Positions 1 to 7,231 of a stretch of DNA of 7,458 nt are shown here, piece by piece (the first letter of the stretch is position 1; each line of letters opens with the position of its first letter). This DNA is from DATBFX01 sp036558305 (GTDB lineage Bacteria > Chloroflexota > Chloroflexia > Thermomicrobiales > UBA6265): the NCBI GenBank assembly GCA_036558305.1, contig DATBFX010000347.1, positions 1 to 7,458 of the forward strand, in the 5' to 3' direction. The position numbers were made by a program, and so were the translations under genes. The notes beneath the pieces are model-generated. The model searched no databases. It was given only the letters and a program-made list of their open reading frames with translations, and was not told the DNA's origin.

Positions 1-1
1 C

Positions 2-3000
2 AAGGAGGGCTGCAACGACTACCTCGTCCTCGTCAACCCCGCGGTCGTCGAAGGCGTCCACGCGAGTTTCCTCGAAGCCGGCGTCGACGTCCTCGAAACC
101 GACACCTTCGGCGGCAGCAAAATCAAACTCGACGAATACGGCCTCGCCGACCACACCTACGAGCTCAACCGCGCCGCCGCCGAACTCGCCGGCCGCGTCG
201 CCAAGCACTACAGCACGCCCTCCCACCCCCGCTTCGTCGCCGGCTCCATCGGCCCCACCGGTCTCCTCCCCGCCTCCGAGGACCCCCTCCTCGGTCAGCA
301 CCGCTTCCAGGAGGTCGTCGATCTCTTCCTCGATCAGGTCCGCGGTCTCGTCGACGGCGGCGTCGACATCCTCATCGTCGAAACCGTCCAGGACATCCTC
401 GAACTCAAAGCCGCCGTCCACGCCATCCTCCGCGTCCGCGAGGACACCGGCAAGCACGTCCCCATCCACGGCTCCGTCACCCTCGATACCTCCGGTCGCA
501 TGCTCCTCGGCACCGACGTCGCCGCCGCCCTCAACGTCCTCGAACACCTCCCGCTCGACGTCATCGGGCTCAACTGCTCTACCGGTCCCGACTACATGCG
601 CGAACCCGCCCACTACCTCGGCGAGCACGCCACCAAACCCGTCGCCATCATCCCCAACGCCGGCATCCCGATCAACGTCAACGGATTGGCGGTTTTCCCG
701 ATGGAACCCGAACCGATGGCCCGCGGTCTCCGCGAGATGGTCGAAGAATTCCAGGTCGGTCTCGTCGGCGGCTGCTGCGGCACCACCCCCGACCACCTGA
801 AACTGATCGTCGACCAACTCCGCGCCCGCCCCGTCACCATCCGCCCCGCGACCCCGGCCGCCGAAATCTCCAGCATGATCCGCTCGCTCTCCCTCCACCA
901 GGAACCCGCCCCCCTCATCGTCGGCGAACGCCTCAACACGCAAGGCTCAAAGAAGGTCAAGCGCCTCACCCTCGCCGACGACTACGACGGTCTGCTCGAA
1001 GTCGCCCGCACCCAGATGGACGAAGGAGCTCACGCCCTCGACGTCTGCACCGCCCTCACCGAACGCGCCGACGAACGCGACATCATGCGCAAACTCGTCA
1101 AGAAACTCGCCCTCAACCTCGAAGCGCCGCTCGTCATCGACAGCACCGAAGCCGACGTCATCAAAGACGCCCTCGAGCAATACCCCGGCCGCGCCATCGT
1201 CAACTCGATCAACATGGAAAACGGCCGCGCCCGCATCGAAGCCGTCCTCCCCACCGCCGTCGCCCACGGCGCCGCCGTCATCGCCCTCACCATCGACGAA
1301 GAGGGCATGGCCAAAACCGCCCAGCGCAAACTCGCCGTCGCCCGCACGATCTACGACATCGTCACCGGCGAATACGGTCTCCGCCCCGAAGACCTCGTCT
1401 TCGATGCCCTCACCTTCACCCTCGCCACCGGCGACCCCGAATTCACCCGCTCCGCCATCGAAACCATCGACGGTATCCGCCTGATCGAACGCGAGCTCCC
1501 CGGCGTCCTCTCGATCCTCGGCGTCTCCAACGTCTCCTTCGGGCTCAACCCCGCCGCCCGCAAGGTCCTCAACGCCGTCTTCCTCTACCACTGCATCGAA
1601 GCCGGTCTCGACCTCGCCATCGTCCACCCCTCCCACGTCGTCCCCTTCGCCGAGATCCCGAAGGAGGAACGCGACCTCGCCGAAGACCTCGTCTTCGCCC
1701 GCCGCCCCGACGCCCTCCAACGCTACATCGAACATTTCGAGGGGCGCACCGAAACCGCCCAATCCACCGGCCCCGACCCGATGGCCGACCTTCCGGTCCG
1801 CGAACGCCTCCACGAGCGCATCCTCCACCGCAAGAAGGACGGCATCGAAGACGACATCGACCAGGCCGTCGCCGAAGCCGGCGACCCCGTCGAGGTCCTC
1901 AACAACGTCCTCCTCCCCGCCATGAAGGAGGTCGGCGACAAATTCGGCGCCGGCGAACTGATCCTCCCCTTCGTCCTCCAATCGGCCGAAGCGATGAAGA
2001 AGGCCGTCGCCCGCTTGGAGACCTACCTGGAGAAGCAGGAAGGCGTCACCAAGGGCACCGTCGTCCTCGCCACCGTCTTCGGCGACGTCCACGACATCGG
2101 CAAAAACCTCGTCAACACCATCCTCACCAACAACGGCTACACCGTCCACGACCTCGGCAAGCAGGTCCCGATCAGCCGCATCATCGACAAAGCCGTCGAA
2201 ACCAACGCCACCGCCATCGGTCTCTCCGCCCTCCTCGTCTCGACCAGCAAGCAGATGCCCCTCTGCGTCAAAGAACTCCACCACCAGAACCTCCGCTTCC
2301 CCGTCCTCATCGGCGGCGCCGCCATCAACCGCCCCTACGCGCATCGAACTCTCTTCGCCATCGACGAGGAGACCCCCTACGAACCCGGCGTCTTCTACTG
2401 CAAAGACGCCTTCGAAGGTCTCGCCGTCATGGACCGCCTCGTCCAACCCGAGGCGCGCCCGCACCTCGTCCAAACCACCATCGAAGACGCTCGCCGCGCC
2501 CTCAGCCGCCCCCTCCGCGAATCTTTCACCGCCCCCGCCGAAGCCGCCGCCACCGAAGGCAAAACCGTCCGCGACGTCGACCCCGCCACCCCGCCCTTCT
2601 GGGGCGTCGCCGAATTGACCGACTTCACCCTCGCCGACGTCTGGCCCCACCTCGACCTCAAAACCCTCTTCCGCCTCCACTGGGGCGGCAAGGGCGTCAA
2701 AGACGAAGCCTGGGAAGACCTCCAGAACCAGGAGTTCCTCCCCCGCCTCCAGTCGATGCAGCAGGAAGCCGAAGCCACCGCCTGGCTCCAACCCCGCGTC
2801 CGCTACGGCTACTTCCCCGCCAACTCAGACAACAACGACCTCATCATTTTCGACCCCGCCGACCCCGACCGCGAATTGGGACGCTTCCCCTTCCCCCGCC
2901 AACCCCGCCGCGAACGCCTCTGCCTGGCCGACTACTTCCTCCCCCTCGCCTCAGGTCGCCGCGACATCGCGACCTTCCAGATCGTCACCGTCGGCCCCGA

Positions 3001-3352
3001 AGCCACCCACCGCACCGAACGCCTCCAGGCTGCCGGCGAATACTCCGAATCCTTCTTCGGCCACGGCCTCTCCGTCCAAACCGCCGAGGCCCTCGCCGAA
3101 TACACCCACCAACGCCTCCGCGCCGCCCTCGGCCTCGCCCCCGACCAGGGCAAACGCTACTCCTGGGGCTACCCCGCCTGCCCCGACCTCTCCCAACACC
3201 TCCTCGTCTCCCGCCTCCTCGACGCCACCGCCATCGGCATCCGCGTCACCGACGGCTACCAATTCGACCCCGAACAAACCACGGCCGCCCTGGTCGTGGC
3301 GCATCCGGACGCGAAGTATTATGCGCTGGCGAGGAGCGGCGGAGAGGAGTAG
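2..3352 (+). CDS. metH: Cobalamin-dependent methionine synthase MetH (5' end outside window)
   Basis: Transfers a methyl group from 5-methyltetrahydrofolate via protein-bound cobalamin to homocysteine, making methionine in the cytoplasm. The frame is open from base 2 to a TAG stop and gives 1116 residues. By comparison with E. coli MetH about 50 N-terminal residues are missing, so the full protein has the usual length of the family. Domains in order, in window residues: homocysteine-binding barrel 1-~280, with zinc ligands Cys in GLNCSTG (bases 575-577) and the Cys pair in VGGCCGTT (773-778); pterin-binding barrel ~300-570, opening with VGERLNTQGSKK; cobalamin cap ~600-680; cobalamin-binding domain with GDVHDIGKN, whose His (2090-2092) is the lower cobalt ligand, followed by SALLVST and GGAAIN; AdoMet-binding reactivation domain ~860-1110, with Arg and Tyr spaced five apart in RYSWGYPACPD, as in E. 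coli. The ATG at 500 is internal, since homology continues upstream. Codons are strongly C-ending except in the last ~24 codons. Confidence 0.97.
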   Translation, partial: KEGCNDYLVLVNPAVVEGVHASFLEAGVDVLETDTFGGSKIKLDEYGLADHTYELNRAAAELAGRVAKHYSTPSHPRFVAGSIGPTGLLPASEDPLLGQHRFQEVVDLFLDQVRGLVDGGVDILIVETVQDILELKAAVHAILRVREDTGKHVPIHGSVTLDTSGRMLLGTDVAAALNVLEHLPLDVIGLNCSTGPDYMREPAHYLGEHATKPVAIIPNAGIPINVNGLAVFPMEPEPMARGLREMVEEFQVGLVGGCCGTTPDHLKLIVDQLRARPVTIRPATPAAEISSMIRSLSLHQEPAPLIVGERLNTQGSKKVKRLTLADDYDGLLEVARTQMDEGAHALDVCTALTERADERDIMRKLVKKLALNLEAPLVIDSTEADVIKDALEQYPGRAIVNSINMENGRARIEAVLPTAVAHGAAVIALTIDEEGMAKTAQRKLAVARTIYDIVTGEYGLRPEDLVFDALTFTLATGDPEFTRSAIETIDGIRLIERELPGVLSILGVSNVSFGLNPAARKVLNAVFLYHCIEAGLDLAIVHPSHVVPFAEIPKEERDLAEDLVFARRPDALQRYIEHFEGRTETAQSTGPDPMADLPVRERLHERILHRKKDGIEDDIDQAVAEAGDPVEVLNNVLLPAMKEVGDKFGAGELILPFVLQSAEAMKKAVARLETYLEKQEGVTKGTVVLATVFGDVHDIGKNLVNTILTNNGYTVHDLGKQVPISRIIDKAVETNATAIGLSALLVSTSKQMPLCVKELHHQNLRFPVLIGGAAINRPYAHRTLFAIDEETPYEPGVFYCKDAFEGLAVMDRLVQPEARPHLVQTTIEDARRALSRPLRESFTAPAEAAATEGKTVRDVDPATPPFWGVAELTDFTLADVWPHLDLKTLFRLHWGGKGVKDEAWEDLQNQEFLPRLQSMQQEAEATAWLQPRVRYGYFPANSDNNDLIIFDPADPDRELGRFPFPRQPRRERLCLADYFLPLASGRRDIATFQIVTVGPEATHRTERLQAAGEYSESFFGHGLSVQTAEALAEYTHQRLRAALGLAPDQGKRYSWGYPACPDLSQHLLVSRLLDATAIGIRVTDGYQFDPEQTTAALVVAHPDAKYYALARSGGEE

Positions 3353-3356
3353 AGGA
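3351..3356 (+). promoter_or_regulatory. Ribosome binding site of the 3361 gene, overlapping the metH stop
   Basis: AGAGGA overlaps the metH TAG stop (3350-3352). It lies 4 bases before the GTG at 3361 and 7 bases before a second in-frame GTG at 3364, so the spacing slightly favours 3364. A further GGAG at 3342-3350 lies in the metH tail. This placement suggests translation of the downstream gene by ribosomes finishing metH. Confidence 0.5.
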
Positions 3357-3360
3357 CTGC

Positions 3361-4482
3361 GTGGTGCAGGGTAGCATCTTCATAAAGCACGCTGATGGGC
3401 GCTTGGAGCGCATGATTGAGCAGACTTACGACGCCGAAACAACGCTGCAACTTCTCCTTGAGCACCATCCCGAGCTCCTGGGAGGCGAGCAAATCGATCC
3501 AGACGCGCCGCGCCGATGGCTTCTGATCGGACGTGAGCAGGGTATTCCGGGTGAAGCCGAAGGAACCGACTGGTGGTCAGTCGACCACCTCTTCCTCGAT
3601 CAAGACGCGATTCCGACGTTTGTCGAAGTCAAGCGAAGCTCCGACACACGGGCTCGCCGTGAAGTGGTCGCCCAGATGCTGGACTACGCCGCCAACGCGC
3701 AACGGCATTGGCCCATCGACCGCCTACGGGGAGACCACGCGCGGCGCTGCGCAACAACCGGTTTGGACCCTGAAGCCGAACTCTCCTCCCTCATTGGCAG
3801 CAGCGACACCGAGGCATTCTGGGAGCAGGCCCGGCAAAATCTCACCGACGGCCGGGTCCGGCTCCTCTTCGTTGCCGATGCCATCCCGCCGTCGCTCCGT
3901 ACCATAATCGAGTTTCTCAATCGCCAGATGTCCACCGTGGAAGTGCTCGGCATCGAAATCAAACAATTCGTCGGTCAACAAGCAGACGCACGTCTTCAAG
4001 CACTCGTGCCGCGGGTCATCGGGCAATCCGAGCAGGCCCGCCAGACGAAAACGACCCGATCCTCCCGCCCCAGCGGCATCACCGAGGAGGAGTTTTTCCA
4101 GAACGCGCCGGCTCAGATGCGCGATGCGGCCAGGTATCTCTTGCCAAAGGCGCGTGCGGTAGGTATGGATGCCGTGTTCCGGCATCACAGGGACGACGTT
4201 TTTTCAATCGCCCTCGTCGTTCCAGGTGTCTCCGGTATTCTCGCTAACCTATCCTACGATCTCCTATGGATCAGCCTCGGAAGATACCACTCGGCTCTCC
4301 GAGAGCCTCAGATCAATCAGGTTTTACGCCAACTGATTCTCAGCATCGACCGCAACCTCGCGAGTGCGCGGAAACCTGAGAAATCAGAAGTGGGAATCCC
4401 GGTCGCACGTCTCGCCTCATCCGAGGCATGGGAGACCGTCGGTCGAATCCTGGAGTTGATTGCTCACACGCTCAGCGCATAA
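3361..4482 (+). CDS. Uncharacterised protein with PD-(D/E)xK nuclease-type core
   Basis: 373 residues, soluble, with no signal peptide or membrane segment. The N-terminal half carries the pattern of a PD-(D/E)xK nuclease fold. An acidic helix LLLEHHPELL (residues 31-40) is followed by Asp75 in SVDHLFLD, the Glu89-x-Lys91 of FVEVKRSSDTR, and the helix AQMLDYAAN (104-112) with Gln105 and Tyr109. The order D-ExK-Q...Y resembles the catalytic half of NucS-type nucleases, so metal-dependent DNA cleavage is plausible but inferred. A charged, Ser/Thr/Arg-rich linker (~222-240) separates a C-terminal domain (~241-373) that I do not recognise. The start could be GTG 3361, GTG 3364 or ATG 3412; homology begins only around residue 20, so these are hard to separate. 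The gene is 8 bases after metH on the same strand and probably cotranscribed. Its codon use is mixed and visibly less GC-rich than metH, which suggests acquisition. The substrate and biological role are unknown. Confidence 0.85.
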   Translation: MVQGSIFIKHADGRLERMIEQTYDAETTLQLLLEHHPELLGGEQIDPDAPRRWLLIGREQGIPGEAEGTDWWSVDHLFLDQDAIPTFVEVKRSSDTRARREVVAQMLDYAANAQRHWPIDRLRGDHARRCATTGLDPEAELSSLIGSSDTEAFWEQARQNLTDGRVRLLFVADAIPPSLRTIIEFLNRQMSTVEVLGIEIKQFVGQQADARLQALVPRVIGQSEQARQTKTTRSSRPSGITEEEFFQNAPAQMRDAARYLLPKARAVGMDAVFRHHRDDVFSIALVVPGVSGILANLSYDLLWISLGRYHSALREPQINQVLRQLILSIDRNLASARKPEKSEVGIPVARLASSEAWETVGRILELIAHTLSA

Positions 4483-4540
4483 CCAGCTAGAGTCAAACGA
4501 AGTGTTTGTGGGCATTCAATGCGAGGATTGGACCGAGCAA
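4483..4540. other. Convergent intergenic gap with two weak inverted repeats
   Basis: These 58 bases separate two genes that read toward each other. Two small dyads are visible: CAAAC/GTTTG around a 5-base loop (4494-4508), and GCATT/AATGC around a single central base (4512-4522). Neither is followed on either strand by a clear T-run, so I cannot call a convincing intrinsic terminator, although a bidirectional one would be expected here. Confidence 0.35.
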
Positions 4541-5221
4541 TCAATCGCGCTTCCGCGCGCGCACCATCTCAAGAAACTCGTCGCCGGCGATCTCCATCAG
4601 CGCATCGACGGGCTCGGGCAGCGGGAGGCGATCAAACCAACGCGGATCGACCCAGAAACCAGGGACGACCATTGAGTGGTAGCATCCACGCTCGTCTGGC
4701 TCAATCGACTCGTAGCGATCCCCGTCGCCGAGCACGAACAACTCGAACCTGCGCCGCGCCGGACGCATATCAACAAGCCAGCACTCACGTATGCCCGATC
4801 GCGCATACTCAACCAGCTTCACCCGCCGGTCGTAACTTGCCGTCCACTTCGACAGCATCTCAATCGCCAGATCGGCCGGCCCATCGAGCCGCTTCGTCGT
4901 CAGTCGATGGAGGTGCTCCTTTGCCACAAAGATGATGTCCGGTTCGCGCGAAGCGTTGACCATCTGAAGCCGCATCTCAAAGGGCGCGATCATGATTTTA
5001 CCGAGATCACGCATGCCGACGAACAACCGCAAAAGCGTGGCCAGAAACAACTCACCGTCCTGATGCGCCTGATCCGGTGGCATGTAGATGATCACCTCGC
5101 CATCGACCCACTCGGAATGGGCGTGCTCATCGACGCGATCGAGCCACTCCTGGTACGACATCCTCAACCGGACCATCCCGGTCTCTTCGCGGTCGAGCAA
5201 CCGCTGGGCCGACGTCGCCAT
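4541..5221 (-). CDS. Uma2-family (DUF820) PD-(D/E)xK protein
   Basis: 226 residues from the ATG at 5221-5219. It belongs to the Uma2/DUF820 family, abundant in Cyanobacteria, Chloroflexota and Deinococcota; members have a restriction-endonuclease-like fold but their cellular role is unsettled. Family landmarks, numbered from this start, are SEWVDGEVI (36-44), MPPDQAHQ (47-54), APFEMRL (79-85), SREPDIIFV with Asp95, AIEMLS with Glu121, Lys135 in the YDRRVKLVEY stretch, and GIRECWLVD (143-151). The Asp/Glu/Lys set expected for the active site is present, so the gene looks intact. The usual family motif after the Glu (SPDS-like) is altered here to SKWTAS. The frame stays open upstream to 5302, but the extra 27 residues look non-homologous. 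No strong ribosome binding site precedes 5221. Alternative starts at 5176 and 5161 would leave 211 or 206 residues and still keep the domain. It is convergent with the 3361 gene and divergent from the 5377 gene. Confidence 0.9.
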   Translation of the reverse strand: MATSAQRLLDREETGMVRLRMSYQEWLDRVDEHAHSEWVDGEVIIYMPPDQAHQDGELFLATLLRLFVGMRDLGKIMIAPFEMRLQMVNASREPDIIFVAKEHLHRLTTKRLDGPADLAIEMLSKWTASYDRRVKLVEYARSGIRECWLVDMRPARRRFELFVLGDGDRYESIEPDERGCYHSMVVPGFWVDPRWFDRLPLPEPVDALMEIAGDEFLEMVRARKRD

Positions 5222-5376
5222 GTGAATACCTGCGCATCCGTCCCCACTTCGGAGACCTGATCCAACTCGGCTTCGCTCTTCGAATGGTATCCCGCCGTGC
5301 AAGGTGTTGCCGACCGACTCACGCGATAATGCTTGCGCTGGAATCGGTTCGAGAATTCAGCACTCGGAGCTGATAG
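5222..5376. promoter_or_regulatory. Divergent intergenic region with possible promoter and ribosome binding site for the 5377 gene
   Basis: This 155-base gap between divergent genes must hold both start regions. For the rightward gene, GGAG at 5366-5369 sits 7 bases before the ATG, a good ribosome binding site. GATAAT at 5325-5330 is a near-consensus -10 element, which would place transcription start near 5337 and give a leader of about 40 bases. No -35 hexamer lies at the proper spacing; TTGCCG at 5307-5312 is only 12 bases away. For the leftward Uma2 gene, no promoter pattern stands out. The promoter call is weak and the ribosome binding site call is good. Confidence 0.4.
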
Positions 5377-7053
5377 ATGACCATCCACCCCCACGTCGGC
5401 GACCTCCTCGCCGAGATCCTCGCCACCGCCGGCGTCGAACACGTCTTCGGCGTCCCCGGCGGCCAGACGCGGCCTCTTTACGACGGCATCTTCGACCGCC
5501 GCCCCCGCATCGACCACGTCCTCGTCCGCGACGAACGCAGCGGCATCTACGCCGCCGACGGCTACGCCCGCGCCTCCGGCCGTCTCGGCGTCTGCGACGC
5601 CACCGTCGGCCCCGGCGCCACCAACCTCGTCTCCGGTCTCGCCGAAGCCCTCAACTCCTCCACCCCTCTCCTCGCCATCGTCGCCGACATCCCCCGCGAC
5701 CAAGAACACCACCGCCTCTTCGGCCAGATCTCCCAGGGCTTCCGCCAGGCCGACACCCTCCGTCCGGTCGCCAAAGCCCTCTTCCGCCTCGACGATCCCT
5801 CCACGGCCGCCTCCACCATCGCCACCGCCATCCAGACTGCCCTCTCCGGCCGCCCCGGCCCCGTCGTCCTCGAGATCCCCGACGACGTCTTCGCCGGCCC
5901 CGTCCCACTCCAAGACCTCCCCGCCCTCTCAACCTGCTACCCCCTCGACCGCGCCGTCGCCCCCTCCGACGCCCTCGATCGCGCCGCCGCACTCCTCCGC
6001 GCCGGCGAACGCCCAATCCTCCTCGTCGGCAGCGGCGCCGTCTGGTCCGGCGCCTGGGAGGAGGTCGCCCAACTCGCCGAGAAACTCGCCGCCCCCGTCC
6101 TCACCAGCATCACCGGTAAAGGGATCATCTCAGACGCCCACCCACTCTCTGCCGGCGTCGCCGGTGTCTTCGGCCGGACCGGAGCCAACCACCTCCTCGC
6201 CGCCGCCGACACCATCTTCGCCATCGGTTGCAAACTCGGCCAACTAACGACCTTCTCCTGGCGCTATCCTCGCCCCGATCAGAGACTGATACAACTCGAC
6301 GTCGACTCGGACGCCATCTCCTCATCTGCTCGCGAGGCACTCGTCGGCGATGCCCGCGATACCCTCCGCATCCTCCTCGATCTCCTCCAAACCGAGCCGA
6401 GCCGATCCTCCTGGGGCACCACGGCCGTCGCCGCCGCTCGAGACGCCTGGCAAACCTACAACGCCACCCTCGCCACCGAACCCGGCACCGTCGATCCCCG
6501 CGACGTCGTCGACGCCATCGCCATGACCATCGGTCCCGACGACGTCCTCGTCTGCGACGCCTCGCTCGTCTCCGGTTGGGGCGCCGCCTACCTCCCGATC
6601 CGCCAACCCGGCCGCCGCTTCATGGCCCCCCGCGGTCTCGCCGGTATCGGCTGGGGCGGTCCCGCTGCCCTCGGCGCCCAAACCGCCCTCGGTTCGACCG
6701 GCCGCGCCATCGCCCTCATCGGCGACGGCGCCTGGGGCTACTCCCTCGCCGAAGTCGAAACTGCCGTCCGCCGCAATCTCCCCATCACCTTCGTCATCCT
6801 CAACAACAGCTCCCTCGCCTGGGTCCTCCACGACCGCCGCGACACCGGCAAAGCCCTCTCCTGCGATTTCCTCGACACCGACTACGCAGCCGCCGCCACC
6901 GCCTTCGGCGCCACCGGTATCCGCGTCGGCCCCACCGACGACCTCGAAACCGCCCTCGCCGCCGCCCTCCGTTCCGACCAGTCCACCCTCCTCGACATCA
7001 AATCGAGCCGCCTCCTCTCTCCCGTCCTTTCGCCTCCCGCCGATGAACCGTAA
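5377..7053 (+). CDS. Thiamine-diphosphate-dependent enzyme, acetolactate synthase / benzoylformate decarboxylase-like
   Basis: 558 residues, the normal length for this superfamily, which cleaves or joins 2-oxoacids and related substrates in the cytoplasm. The N-terminal domain (1-~175) has HVFGVPGGQTRPLYDG, catalytic Glu53 in RDERSGIYAADGYARASG, VGPGATNL, and FGQISQGFRQAD in the acetolactate-synthase style. The central domain (~195-335) contains ERPILLVGSGAV, TGKGIISDAHPL and LIQLDVDSDAI. The C-terminal cofactor domain (~370-545) has PRGLAGIGWGGPAALG and the diphosphate/magnesium motif from GDG (449-451) to NN (476-477), spaced 27 apart as expected. All cofactor residues are present, so it should be active. 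The ATG at 5377 follows GGAG by 7 bases. No regulatory-subunit gene (ilvN/ilvH) lies next to it, so it is less likely to be the housekeeping branched-chain enzyme. Relatives include decarboxylases, lyases and carboligases, and the substrate cannot be read from sequence. Its C-ending codon use matches metH, suggesting a long-resident gene. Confidence 0.92.
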   Translation: MTIHPHVGDLLAEILATAGVEHVFGVPGGQTRPLYDGIFDRRPRIDHVLVRDERSGIYAADGYARASGRLGVCDATVGPGATNLVSGLAEALNSSTPLLAIVADIPRDQEHHRLFGQISQGFRQADTLRPVAKALFRLDDPSTAASTIATAIQTALSGRPGPVVLEIPDDVFAGPVPLQDLPALSTCYPLDRAVAPSDALDRAAALLRAGERPILLVGSGAVWSGAWEEVAQLAEKLAAPVLTSITGKGIISDAHPLSAGVAGVFGRTGANHLLAAADTIFAIGCKLGQLTTFSWRYPRPDQRLIQLDVDSDAISSSAREALVGDARDTLRILLDLLQTEPSRSSWGTTAVAAARDAWQTYNATLATEPGTVDPRDVVDAIAMTIGPDDVLVCDASLVSGWGAAYLPIRQPGRRFMAPRGLAGIGWGGPAALGAQTALGSTGRAIALIGDGAWGYSLAEVETAVRRNLPITFVILNNSSLAWVLHDRRDTGKALSCDFLDTDYAAAATAFGATGIRVGPTDDLETALAAALRSDQSTLLDIKSSRLLSPVLSPPADEP

Positions 7054-7061
7054 TCCAACTT

Positions 7062-7086
7062 ATCGGTGCGTCCCAGTGGTGCCGAT
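7062..7086. repeat. Imperfect inverted repeat shortly after the 5377 gene
   Basis: Begins 8 bases after the TAA stop. ATCGG pairs with CCGAT, and the stem can extend by two G-T wobbles and one C-G pair across a 9-base loop. As a transcript hairpin it is moderate at best and has no T-run after it. Confidence 0.35.
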
Positions 7087-7100
7087 CCGTGCTCATCAGG

Positions 7101-7123
7101 CGGCACCGGCGTAGCCGGTGCCG
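7101..7123. repeat. Perfect GC-rich inverted repeat (10-base arms, 3-base loop)
   Basis: Arms CGGCACCGGC and GCCGGTGCCG flank GTA. The dyad is exact and lies 47 bases after the stop of the thiamine-diphosphate enzyme gene and 108 bases before the next start. In RNA it would be a very stable hairpin on either strand. It is followed by TCGCGAATACG rather than a T-run, so a classical intrinsic terminator is doubtful. It could be a T-less terminator, an mRNA 3'-end stabiliser, a protein-binding site, or one copy of a dispersed palindromic repeat. Confidence 0.6.
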
Positions 7124-7146
7124 TCGCGAATACGCCCTTCGGCCGA

Positions 7147-7164
7147 CGGCGGTGCGACCCGCCG
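7147..7164. repeat. Small GC-rich inverted repeat upstream of the protease gene
   Basis: CGGCGG and CCGCCG pair around a 6-base loop. In such GC-rich sequence a 6-base dyad may be chance. It is listed because it is the third dyad in a row in this gap and lies in the probable leader or promoter zone of the 7232 gene. Confidence 0.3.
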
Positions 7165-7220
7165 CTGGTAGTCTCGTCGCCGTCGGTCGGTCGGGCCGGC
7201 CGGGTGGGACGAAGCGGCGA

Positions 7221-7226
7221 AGGAGG
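7221..7226 (+). promoter_or_regulatory. Consensus ribosome binding site for the protease gene
   Basis: AGGAGG is a full match to the anti-16S core and ends 5 bases before the GTG at 7232. It decides the start codon and supports this as a real gene although the window holds only its first 75 codons. Confidence 0.85.
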
Positions 7227-7231
7227 CGGCC

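Noticed and set aside
500..502. ATG as the start of metH
   Set aside because: The same frame is open back to base 2 and encodes homocysteine-methyltransferase sequence (LEAGVDVLETDTFGG, AGSIGPTG), so this ATG is internal.
947..2791. 614-codon open frame on the minus strand opposite metH
   Set aside because: It lies wholly inside metH, has a low-complexity Gly/Asp/Glu/Val/Ala composition explained by complementing C-ending codons, and matches no protein pattern.
4549..4562. GCGC/GCGC self-complementary stretch as a terminator of the convergent genes
   Set aside because: It lies inside the last codons of the Uma2 gene (Arg-Ala-Arg-Lys-Arg), is short and has no T-run; simple GC alternation explains it.
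4676..5260. 194-codon plus-strand frame opposite the Uma2 gene
   Set aside because: The minus-strand frame has clear Uma2 motifs; this frame has no recognisable pattern and no ribosome binding site.
5222..5302. 27-residue N-terminal extension of the Uma2 gene from an ATG at 5302
   Set aside because: The added sequence does not resemble Uma2 N-termini, and the 226-residue form is already at or above usual family length.
5304..7046. Arg/Pro/His-rich plus-strand frames (5304-6119 and 6228-7046) overlapping the thiamine-diphosphate enzyme
   Set aside because: They are frame-shifted readings of a clearly homologous gene, and their composition is typical of off-frame GC-rich DNA.
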